NCBI GenBank assembly: GCA_021396245.1
Contig: WNYE01000024.1
Coordinates: 186,001 to 250,000 of the forward strand
Length of the DNA: 64,000 nt
DNA from: Sporothrix humicola
Taxonomy: Eukaryota > Ascomycota > Sordariomycetes > Ophiostomatales > Ophiostomataceae
Reading direction: 5' to 3'
This document shows, piece after piece, positions 55,063 to 64,000 of the stretch. The first letter of the stretch is position 1. Each line of letters begins with the position of its first letter. Position numbers and translations under genes: made by a program. A model generated the notes under the pieces. That model had not been told where the DNA came from, searched no databases, and saw only the letters and a program-made list of their open reading frames with translations.

Positions 55063-55769
55063 ACGAACGAACGAGTTGTGAGCGAAGCGAGCAACGAGTG
55101 AGTGCGTGAGAGACTCTCCCGAGCGAAGCGGGGAGTGGTGATGAATATCTTTGTTGTTGTGAAGACAACATTTTGGCTTTTGATTTTCTACTTATTTTCT
55201 TTATCTACCTCCCCCCCTTTGTTTACTTCTCTGTATATATGGCAACAAAAACAAGTACATACACATACAATTGACTTGACTTTGAAGTTGCGAGAGAAAC
55301 ATAATTTGATAAAAATGCTGATAATGTGCCGGCTAATATGGGAAACGTGAAATATCCCGGTGCAGTTACTATGGGTAAACACCCGTGGGAGATGGAAACT
55401 CGCAAGAATCTAGAACGTCTGCTGGAAGTTGAAGGGACGGCTCGGGAAATCTAAGCTCGTGTACAGGTCTTCTTTTGACTTTCAAAGAGTGGCCGGACGG
55501 TCTGGATCTCGATGTGTTTGCGAATGGTTCTGTCTAAAGTTTTTGGGTGGAAAATATTCATTCAATGGCGAAAACGTTCTATGTTGTACTTTGTATTCTC
55601 TTGTCATGTTGTTTGTTCACCATCATAAGTTATTTCAACGTCATCTCTATCGTCATCGCTATTGTGTCGTGAGCGCCAACATCAACGGCATCACAATGTA
55701 GACGACCAATATCCCTCAGTTTACTAGACAAAACTATCCACGACAGCGCCCCCTCCCTCCCTCCTCACA
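55063..55769. other. Intergenic region between two plus-strand genes
   Basis: This stretch of 707 bp shows GAGCGAAGCGAGCAACGAG-type short repeats just after the stop (55079-55135), then AT-rich flank. The open frame 55429-55701 has no domain. Nothing else is recognised. Confidence 0.5.
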
Positions 55770-56312
55770 ATGTCCCGCCGAGTACGCGTCGCTCCGGTCT
55801 ACGAGTCCGCCCAGAAAGTGCTGAGGGCGCTGTCTCTTACTTTGGAGGTCGCCACTCTCGCGATCCTCACATATCTGAGCGTCGTCTACTGGTACGACCA
55901 TGCTACCAATCCGATTGCCTGCATGGGAACTACCCTAGCTCTTGTGACCGATGCAGCAGAGCTTTTTACCCTCTTGACGTTGCCGACAACAGCCCCCTCG
56001 CCCAGTCGGCGCCCCGGCTGTCAAGTCCGCCTCGCGTGGATTGCCCTCGGCGACGTTGCCAGTGCTGTCCTGCTGTTCTTCAGCTGGATCTGGCTGATCA
56101 CCCACGGCATGTTCTGGTCGTGTGTCGTCGCCAGTGATGACGACTTGGACGAGTCGTCGAAGGCGGTCCTCTCGAACTGCGGCGACGCATTCCCTAATGA
56201 CGACTTGCAGCGCCTCACCTGGGTCCTGCCGTTTGTGCTGGCAGGACTGCACTTGGTGGCCGTCATGGTGTACTGTTCGGCTTTGCAGAAGAGGGCGCTG
56301 GAGAGAATGTGA
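55770..56312 (+). CDS. Hypothetical four-TM membrane protein
   Basis: The gene is intronless and encodes 180 residues; the ATG follows a short CT-rich leader. Four hydrophobic segments lie at about 22-41, 50-72, 88-118 and 149-170, with a basic N-terminus (RRVRVAP), a Ser/Pro/Arg-rich loop between TM2 and TM3, and an acidic loop (ASDDDLDESS) with two cysteines between TM3 and TM4. The topology resembles fungal MARVEL-like small membrane proteins, but the characteristic signature is not convincing. No enzyme motif is seen. It is the last gene before the RIP block, about 450 bp away. Confidence 0.7.
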   Translation: MSRRVRVAPVYESAQKVLRALSLTLEVATLAILTYLSVVYWYDHATNPIACMGTTLALVTDAAELFTLLTLPTTAPSPSRRPGCQVRLAWIALGDVASAVLLFFSWIWLITHGMFWSCVVASDDDLDESSKAVLSNCGDAFPNDDLQRLTWVLPFVLAGLHLVAVMVYCSALQKRALERM

Positions 56313-56750
56313 CGGGAGAAGTAAGGGCAAAGTGAGGGACGGTCTGGGATGCCTCATTAAATGAAGGGGGATGACAACACTTTGAGGTTGCACTGAAAAT
56401 AATGAAGGGGAATGACAACCGGTGGGAGAGTATGACGAGTGATGGTGAACGTCACCATGGGACAATGATGAAGAAATGAAGGAGAATGACAGATGACAGG
56501 CAGACAGGAAGACAAGGGACACCCGACAAGGATAGTGATAAGGATGCAGGATCGGAGTTCACAAGGCAAGACAGGAGGGCAAGACAGGATGGGATGAGAT
56601 AGAAATTGGTAGGACAAAACTAAGTAGGTAGGCAAGGCAAGGAAAAGGTGGCGTTTGGAGCTGCTATTTTTATGAGCTTGATGAAAAAAGGTCGTTGTAC
56701 TTTTACTGGCTTTCTTCTTTTTTTTATTTCTTTGAACTGTTTTCTTTTTT
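56313..56750. other. Transition from gene flank to AT-rich block
   Basis: This segment has purine-rich, GGGAATGACA-type short repeats (56365-56480, for example GAAGGGGRATGACAAC) and then T-rich sequence leading into the RIP block. I see no gene. Confidence 0.5.
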
Positions 56751-56775
56751 AAAAATAAATAAATAAATTCATTTT

Positions 56776-56802
56776 GTCGAACATAGATTAAGCGTGTTCG
56801 AC
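56776..56802. repeat. 8-bp inverted repeat at the left edge of the AT block
   Basis: GTCGAACA and TGTTCGAC are perfect reverse complements separated by 11 bases (TAGATTAAGCG), forming a small hairpin just inside the left boundary of the RIP block. Confidence 0.6.
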
Positions 56803-59800
56803 TTTATCGTCGTGAAGTTTGTTATTATTTAATAGTCTCGTTAAGAAGAAATAATAATAATAATTCCCTCTCGGCTACCGTTATGCTTGCCGCCGCCCGG
56901 CCGTAACGCGTAGCCGCGCGGCCCCGGGGTACGGCCATACCGTTACCCTCCCTCTCGGCGCCCACGAAACGTATACAACCGTTGACGGTGGATAACTTTA
57001 CGCCGGTTAGTAGTTTACGCCCCCGTTTAAAAAGCTGTATTGCCGTAACCTTTAATAGCCCGTTATAATCTTTTAATAAACGTAGTTGTATTATTATTAA
57101 TACGCCGGGTGTTTTTACTTTTTTTTTTAATTAACTTTTAATATTTACCGTTTTTATTTATACTTTTAAAACCGTTAATAGTTAAACCGTTAATATACCG
57201 TTTATAACTTTTATTTTCGTCGACGTTATTAGTATTTATAATATTTTTAACTTTTACGTTGTAAGTGTTACTTTTATTTTTATTATTATATATATAATTA
57301 ATTTATAAATTAATATTATATTCGATGTAATTTTTTAAAAACTTTTTTATATTATTATTTTTTAAACTTTTTATACCGTTATTATATCGGTAATTAATAT
57401 ACTTATACTTATTAATTACTCGACGAGTAATAACTATACGTAATTAATTTACGTTATTAAAGTAACGGTATAAATTACCTTTTTATTATAATAAATATAC
57501 GTATACCCTGATAACCTTAATATTATAATAATTAAACTATTATTTTATAATAAAATTTTTTTATATATTAATTAAATAACGTTACCGTTAACTAACGAAA
57601 TTATTATTAAAACTATCGTAATAACCGTTAAAAGTTATACCTTCGTTACCGTCGTACGTTAACTTTTTAACGAAAACCACGTTATTATTTTCTTTAAAAA
57701 TATAAATTATTAGTTTATAAAAAACTTTTTTTAAACGACTTCTTTTAACGCCGAGACGACCGTTATAAACTTAAAAGTTATTTTTTAAAACGTACCGACT
57801 AATACTTTACTTTTATTAAACTTAATTATTAAACTAAATACGTTTTACTCGGTAATATAAGTAAAGTTAATAATCCGCCGGTACTTTAATTTAACTTTTA
57901 GTAATAACTTTTACTTTACGTTAACTTTTAAAGTTAATATAAACTTTTTACTTTAAAATAACGTAATTATTAATTATAAGTTTTATTATATTTACTCGTA
58001 TTAAAAAAATTATAAATTATAAATTTATCACCGGTGTTAAACTTAAAATTACTTAAGTTAAAATTATTAAAAACTTTTACGGTGTACGTATTATAACGGC
58101 GTTTATAGTAACTAAACTTACGAGAAAGTTAAATTTAATAAATATTATACTAACTATTAAAGTTTATACTCGGCCTTTTTTCGTTTTTACTTTATTTATT
58201 TTATATACTTTAACGAATACCGGTTAAATAACGGTGCCGGTAAACGTTTTCTCTTAAACAAACTAAACATTACTTTTTTAAATACACTATAACTCCCACC
58301 GTTAAATTTAAACTATTAATAATACTTATTATTTTTTAAAATATATATAAAATTAACCGCTTCGTATAAATTACTCTTTATTATATAAACTTTTTTAACG
58401 TTAACGTAATTTTTTTATAAAAAATTATACTTACTTAAAACGACGATACTTTAAACTTAACCTTCGGTAAATATTATAAATTATAAACTAAAAAAAACCG
58501 TTTCGTTAAATACGTCGTTAAAAGTTTTTCGTTAATATATTAATAATACACTATAACTAAAAATATTATATATATTACTATTCGAATAATCAAAACCGAG
58601 TTATTATATATTATTAATATTTATAATAAACTTTACACTTTTAGTCTTCGACTATAAAACTTACCGTTATTTTAACTTGTAACTTTATTAACTTTTAAAA
58701 CTAAAAATAACGTCGTTTTAATAAAAAATATTAACCTTTATTACCCGTTTTAAAACTTAATAAAACGGACTTTTACTTATATTAACGTACTTTTTAACTT
58801 TATAAACGAGTAAGATTTATTCTTTTTTACACCGTTTAATATATTAACTTAATAACCGTAAAACCTTCGGTCTTACCACCGTTTATTTATTATAAACTAT
58901 ATATAAACTTCGTTATACTTTTAAACTATATACTTTATACTAAATTAACCGAAATTTAACTATATACTATAAATATACTTTATATTAACGTTAACTCCGT
59001 CGATACTAATAAACGGTTTTTATTAAACTAAGTTTAATCGAAAAAAAATTATATTTTTAAAATAAAGTATACTTTTTTTAACGCCGTTATTACTTATTAA
59101 TATTATTACTTTTGAACGTTAAACTAACGACTTATTTAGTAAACTTATTAATATTATATACGTATACGCCCCGGTTAAGTTATTTTTAAAAAAATAACGT
59201 TTCTTCGACTAAAATACGGCCGTTACCGCCGTTATTAATACCCTCCGCGTTATAAAAAGAAAAGTATACACCGATAACCGGTTTAAAATAACCTATAAAA
59301 CCGTATAAACGGTATAACGGATATAATAATAAACTTTCCGGTATATAAACACGCGTTATTAACGGGTTATTTTATACGAAGCTTTAATAAAAAATATTAA
59401 TTTATAAAAGTTAAAAAAATAAACTTACTTTTAAAGTTATATTCTCGCCGTCCTTTTTTTCTTTTTACTTTTAAAACGTTTAAATAATACGTACGCCGTA
59501 TATCTCGACGATAAAGTTAAAATTCTTTTTCGTTAGTTTTTTTTAACTTTAAACGCTTTATTACCCTCACCGGTATTAACGCCGTATAATTATATTTTTA
59601 TTAACTAAAACGTTTTTATAAATAATATTTTAACGGTAATTTATTATACTTTTTTACGTAAAACCTTTAAGTTAAACTAAATATTAAATGTACTTCTTTA
59701 AGTTTACGACGACTTTTTTACTTTTTAACTTTAAAATATTATTATAGTTAACTTACGCTTTAACTATTAACTATTATACTTTAAAATATTTCGTACTATC

Positions 59801-59833
59801 GTTATCTTAAAGTTCAATAAAATTACTTTAAAA

Positions 59834-59862
59834 AAATAAAAGGTTAAAGGTTAAAGGTTAAT
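59834..59862 (+). repeat. 7-bp tandem repeat in the AT block
   Basis: AAAGGTT is repeated three times (AAAGGTTAAAGGTTAAAGGT) within RIP-mutated sequence. Confidence 0.8.
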
Positions 59863-61555
59863 AACGTTTTTTAATATAATTAATAAAGTTATCGAAGTTA
59901 TCGTAACCCGTAAACTTACTAAAACGACGGAAAATAATTACTTTTTTTTAAAAGGTTAAATAAGTAACCGACGACACCGGTTTACGGAGTTAATAACTTA
60001 CCTTTTTACTAACGTAATACGCGGTGTATAAAGTCTTAAAGACACGGTAACTTTTTTTTAATTAAATATTTAAAAAACCTTCGATAATATTTATTATAAT
60101 TAATTTACTTACACTTTTTACACTTTTCACCTCCCGGTTTAATTAATTAATTAAATTATAAATTACTTATTAAATTAAATTATAAAACTTTCTTTTAATA
60201 AAAAAATAACACCGGTACGGTTTATTACCGTAAATGTTTTATAAAAGTTTTTTTTATCGTTTATTTTATTTATTCTTTTTATAATACCGTTTTATTACAC
60301 TTTTTATTAATACTACAAAATTATTACCTTAAAGTTCGTAAATAACATTAACCTTTTCGCCTATAACCATACAATAACCTTCTACTACTATATTTTACAA
60401 AACGTTTAAAAAACAATTATAAACTAAATATAACTAAAAAACGTTATATTCGAACTAACGAAAAACAAACTTTTTCACTTTTCTCACACTTACGAAACCT
60501 CAACGACGACGTTTACGTTCGATTAAAATATTATTTTTACCCTCTACCGAGTAACTCGTTTCTTCGACATTTAATTAAATAAAAAACTTTTTTTTTTAAA
60601 GTATATTCGATAAATAAAATATCGTTTCACCGTACAAAATTACACCTTTATAAAACTCACCGAGAAAATATAAAATTATACACTTTCGTAAACTTAAATA
60701 ATTTACACGGTTATACTCTAAAATACGGTAACCTATAACGTAAACGTTTTTTTTTAAAAATTAAAAAATAATTAACCGACGTTTTTTTTAAATATTATTT
60801 TTTACGAGTATTTTTATATAATCTTTAAAGTTTACTGGTTAATATTTATTTACTTTTTTTACTTTAAATTAAATATACCACTATTAAACTTTTATTTAAA
60901 ATACCGTTAAACCGTTTTTTTATTTCGATTAAATTATTAAATTAAAACTTAAATAATTTAAAATATAATACATTACCTTTGACCGTTTATTAACCACTAC
61001 TCACCTTTTTTTACATTACCCCCACCGTTTACCTTTAAAAAAATAAACTAAATTATAATTATCGACCGTTAAAAAGTTTAATAATAATAAAACGTTAAAA
61101 CCGGTTACTTTACGAAATCTTTTATAATATAAACGTTATACTAAATAATAAAAGCCGTATAACGTTATTACTTTTATTTTATAAAAACTAAAAGTAACCT
61201 TTTTACGTAAATTTACATTAATTATATTAACCTCCGTGTATACTTTTTTTAACGTAAAACTATTAACTTTTTAAATTACCTTTACAACGTTAAAAATAAA
61301 ACGGCTAAATATATAATTTTAATATACTTAAAAATACTACCGTAATCGACGGATTAACCTTAAACTTTTAAAAAACTAAAATATAAGTTATAAAACGACT
61401 TTAAAACTAAATTAATCCTCTAATAACTTATTCGAAACGATAAACTTTTAAAGTATAACTTTACGAAAAAGTTAAAAAAGTTACCGTCACCGAAGTAATA
61501 TACCGTCGTTTAAACTATACTTTTTTTTTATTTTTATACCGTATTATAATAATAC

Positions 61556-61800
61556 GTCGTTTTTTTTTAACGGTAATAACTTTACGAGTATAACGTTTTT
61601 CGGGTTCGATTAAAACTTATTTTTCGAAAAAACGTTATTTTTTTTTAATAATATTAACTTTATAAGTATAACGTTTTTTAACTTTGATTAAAGTTTATTT
61701 TATAAAAAAGTACCGTTTTTTTTTAACGGTATTAACTTTACGAATACGGTACTTTTCGGTTTCGATTAAAGTTTACTTTTTAAACGAAAAATTAACTAAA
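61556..61800 (+). repeat. ~79-bp tandem repeat (three units) in the AT block
   Basis: Three units start with a T run at about 61560, 61638 and 61718. They share TTAACGGTAATAACTTTACG, ATAACGTTTTTCGG and a CGATTAAARYTTAYTTTT segment, each with RIP-type differences between copies. The shared changes show that the tandem copies existed before or during mutation. Confidence 0.8.
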
Positions 61801-61877
61801 CGGTTACGTTTAATACTTTAATAATTTCGGTAATAATAACTTTTATTTTTATTTTAGTTTTAAGTATTAAATAATCA

Positions 61878-62065
61878 AACGTTAAAAGTAATAACGATAA
61901 ACTCGTTATAACGCCGGTAATATTCGAACGATTAATTTTAACGTTAAAAGTATAAAAATAAAAAACTCGTTATAACGCCGGTAATATTCGAACGATTAAT
62001 TTTAACGTTAAAAGTATAAAAACAAAAAACTCGTTATATCGCCGGTAATACTCGAACAATAAACC
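61878..62065 (+). repeat. ~64-bp tandem repeat (three units) in the AT block
   Basis: ACTCGTTATAACGCCGGTAA recurs at 61901, 61964 and 62029, with the spacer ATTCGAACGATTAATTTTAA between units. The first two are almost identical, so mutation pressure after duplication was low in these units. Confidence 0.9.
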
Positions 62066-62396
62066 TTAAAATAAAAAAAAAAACTAAGTTTACAAACCAT
62101 ACACTCTTTTATTTTATACCTTATTTACTACACTTACCCTTTTTATTTATTTACCACATACAACTATTTATTTATTTATTTATTTACTTAACGTATAACC
62201 TTAACAAGCCAACACACACTCGTATAAACTAAAAAGTTTACACACATAATTTTATAATAATTTTTTCCCTATGAAGGTTCTACTTAACTAGTCGCTAATA
62301 ATTAAGATTAACTAAGAAAGGCGAATAATAATAATAAAATAAATTCATCTTTAAATTGTTTTCGTAGTTATATTATTATTAAAAAAAAAAAAAAAG

Positions 62397-64000
62397 AGTC
62401 AAAAGAACGAAATCGATATAGAAAACAAAATCTGTCAGTGAAATAAAATTGACAGGTTTCTTGAACGCTTCTGTCTTTCCAAGAGAAAGGAGACACTGGC
62501 AAGATATGTTTCTCGTTGATTGCGAGTCTGCATCATGGGACAGAGAAGGGAACAGTTCGGTTGGCTGACGTGCTGTCACAACTTTGTGCATGGATTCACA
62601 ATTCACATCCACTTTCACATTCACAATGCACAACTTTTGAGTTGACATGACGGCTTGGCTGGCATTTATGTCTTGAACATCTGGGACTTGGCTTTGAGCT
62701 TGGCCTTAGGTAAACAAGGGGCTGCCAATGTTTGCGACAATGTGAGGAAGTGAGTGAAAAGACCGGAATAACGTACTCCAGTGCTCCTGCCGTGATGCCC
62801 AGCTGTTCACACAAGTCTTGTTTGTTTCGGCTTGAGCTTGGTATCTTGGTTTTTGGGGTTCTTCTTATGTCCTTTTCTGTCCTTCTCTTGGAGACCCTTC
62901 TCCCCCTTTCTCGGCATTGTTATGCACGTTTTATTTTGGGACACTCCCGCCGTAAAGTCACGATGACGTGGACAGGGTGAAGAAATGGAGACGGAGAATA
63001 ACAAGAGCGCGAGGTACGACGTAGAAAAGAAAAAGAAAACGTCTATTCTCAACCCCTGCCAGTTTCCGACAAGACCTGGCTCGTGGCGAGCTGGCCTCAG
63101 CCCAGAATCGCCTGAAAAATGTAAGAGGCCCTGAAGAGAAGGGGAGAGCACCCCTAAATTCTAACCCCTAAAGCCCACCAAGCCCACCGACAACGACCCA
63201 CGTCGAAACACCCGCAACGGCAGCCGCCGGACCCACTCCTCCTTACCCAGCAAGAGAGCAACAGAAATGCACCAGAATGCAACCAGAATTGCAGCAGATT
63301 CACTCAAAATCCCAGCAAAATGCTGGCTGCATCAACTGGAATCGAACCACTCTCTGGTCTGTGTGCCGGCGCAAGGTGCCATTTATGGATTCTCCCAGAC
63401 TCTTCTTTACTTTTTTGAGCCTCCTTTATGTTTTTGGTCGTCTCGTCTGCCGGGGATCGCTGGCCGGGGTCTTTTAGTCCACAGTCTTCTTAGTCGCTTG
63501 TTCTTTTTTCGTCGTTTTGTCGTTTTGTCGTTCTCGTTTTGCCGTGTTGGTTTCTGGTCGAGGGCGATCTGGGCTCTCTTTTCATCTCTTGCCTGCCCTA
63601 TCGTGTCTCTCGCTCCCTTCACGCCTTTCCTCTTCACCACTGAAACTGGACATGGGTCCAAGGTCTGAAAGGTCTGGCCACTTCTGCGACTGCCCTTGTC
63701 CATTCTTCTTTACACCCCGGTCGATTCGCGTTGCAATGGTGAATAAGACTGATTAATGTAGCCTGAGGGAGGTGGTAATCAGGAAATGGGAGGGCCAAAA
63801 AATAAAGAGAAAATAGAAGCTGGAATAAGGTGTCATCGTGATAAGCATTGGCGCGGCCCTTGGAGGTGACGAATGCCTCTCTGTGACAGACAATGGGGAA
63901 CTAACTGGAGAAGGAGCACTGAGAACGGAGAACGGAGAACGGAGAAGGGGCATTTGGCACCTTTGGCATTCTGGGCACACATTGGCATTTCTCGGCCTTT
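62397..64000. other. Normal-composition DNA right of the AT block
   Basis: There is no supported gene in the last 1.6 kb. Frames such as 62732-62980 plus and 63267-63668 plus have leader-like composition without domains. An isolated B-box (63338-63348, minus) and a GAACGGA short repeat (63923-63947) are the only small features I recognise. Confidence 0.5.
63338..63348 (-). other. Isolated RNA polymerase III B-box (tRNA-like)
   Basis: Read on the minus strand this is GGTTCGATTCC, an exact match to the B-box consensus GGTTCGANTCC, within a partial T-arm (AGTGGTTCGATTCCAGT). I find no A-box or matching acceptor stem, so it is not a complete tRNA. It may be a tRNA-derived remnant or an extra TFIIIC-type site. 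Confidence 0.35.

Larger units (their letters stand above)
56751..62396. mobile_element. RIP-degraded AT-rich block (former repeat element)
   Basis: About 5.6 kb of very AT-rich DNA in which CA and TG dinucleotides are nearly absent while TA is in great excess and CG persists (for example GCCGCCGCCCGGCCGTAACG at 56889). This is the signature of repeat-induced point mutation on both strands, so the block was once a repeated sequence, most likely a transposon. All frames are closed by TAA/TAG. Size would suit an LTR retrotransposon or LINE, but I could not recognise a motif or terminal repeats. A 12-bp direct repeat AAATAAATTCAT lies at 56761-56772 and 62337-62348, and an A15 run at ~62379. The element class is unknown. 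Confidence 0.85.

Noticed and set aside
56751..62396. Mitochondrial insertion or centromere-type AT DNA
   Set aside because: Loss of CA/TG with retained CG, including GC-rich CpG patches, is specific to RIP and does not fit simple AT-rich organelle DNA.

Overview
The window reads as nuclear DNA of a filamentous ascomycete, probably a Sordariomycete. The evidence is GC-rich third codon positions, short introns (about 49-104 bp) with GTRAGT/GTATGT starts and CTAAC/CTGAC branch sites, long CT-rich leaders before the ATGs, and a 5.6-kb AT-rich block with the CpA/TpG-poor, TpA-rich signature of repeat-induced point mutation (RIP). The family-level content (tyrosinase, P450, SAT4/rhodopsin-like receptor, sugar porter, pepsin-like protease, two large glycosidase-type proteins, small secreted protein) fits such a fungus.

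Layout. (1) 1-18 kb: an accessory, repeat-rich stretch without a convincing full-length gene. It is a succession of strongly diverged tandem-repeat families with periods of roughly 80-340 bp. The first array (1-1.6 kb) looks like a tandemly duplicated exon-intron module: splice-site and branch-site blocks recur every ~203 bp, and two neighbouring copies differ by six substitutions, all synonymous, in one 24-nt stretch. The second array (2.57-3.94 kb) is a ~155-bp repeat carrying a paired motif. Further downstream come several short candidate spliced ORFs and coding relics. This region is not RIP-mutated. (2) 18-22 kb: CT-rich, gene-free DNA. (3) 22-56.3 kb: ten ordinary genes. They are an aspartic protease (+), an ACC-synthase-like aminotransferase (-), a PY-motif hypothetical protein (+), a small secreted protein (+), a tyrosinase (+) convergent with a cytochrome P450 (-), a SAT4/rhodopsin-like 7-TM protein (+) convergent with a large GH106-like glycosidase (-), an MFS sugar porter (-), and a secreted protein with a C-terminal F5/8C module (+). 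A four-TM hypothetical protein (+) is the eleventh. Intergenic gaps are long (up to ~4.8 kb). (4) 56.7-62.4 kb: the RIP-degraded AT block, flanked by a 12-bp direct repeat and holding two short tandem arrays near its right end. (5) 62.4-64 kb: normal-composition DNA with no gene I can support.

The genes do not form an obvious pathway cluster. The protease, the tyrosinase, the F5/8C protein and the small secreted protein all carry signal peptides and point to an outward-facing lifestyle. The tyrosinase-P450 pair could share a role in phenolic chemistry, but that is inference. No tool was run; family assignments rest on visible motifs.
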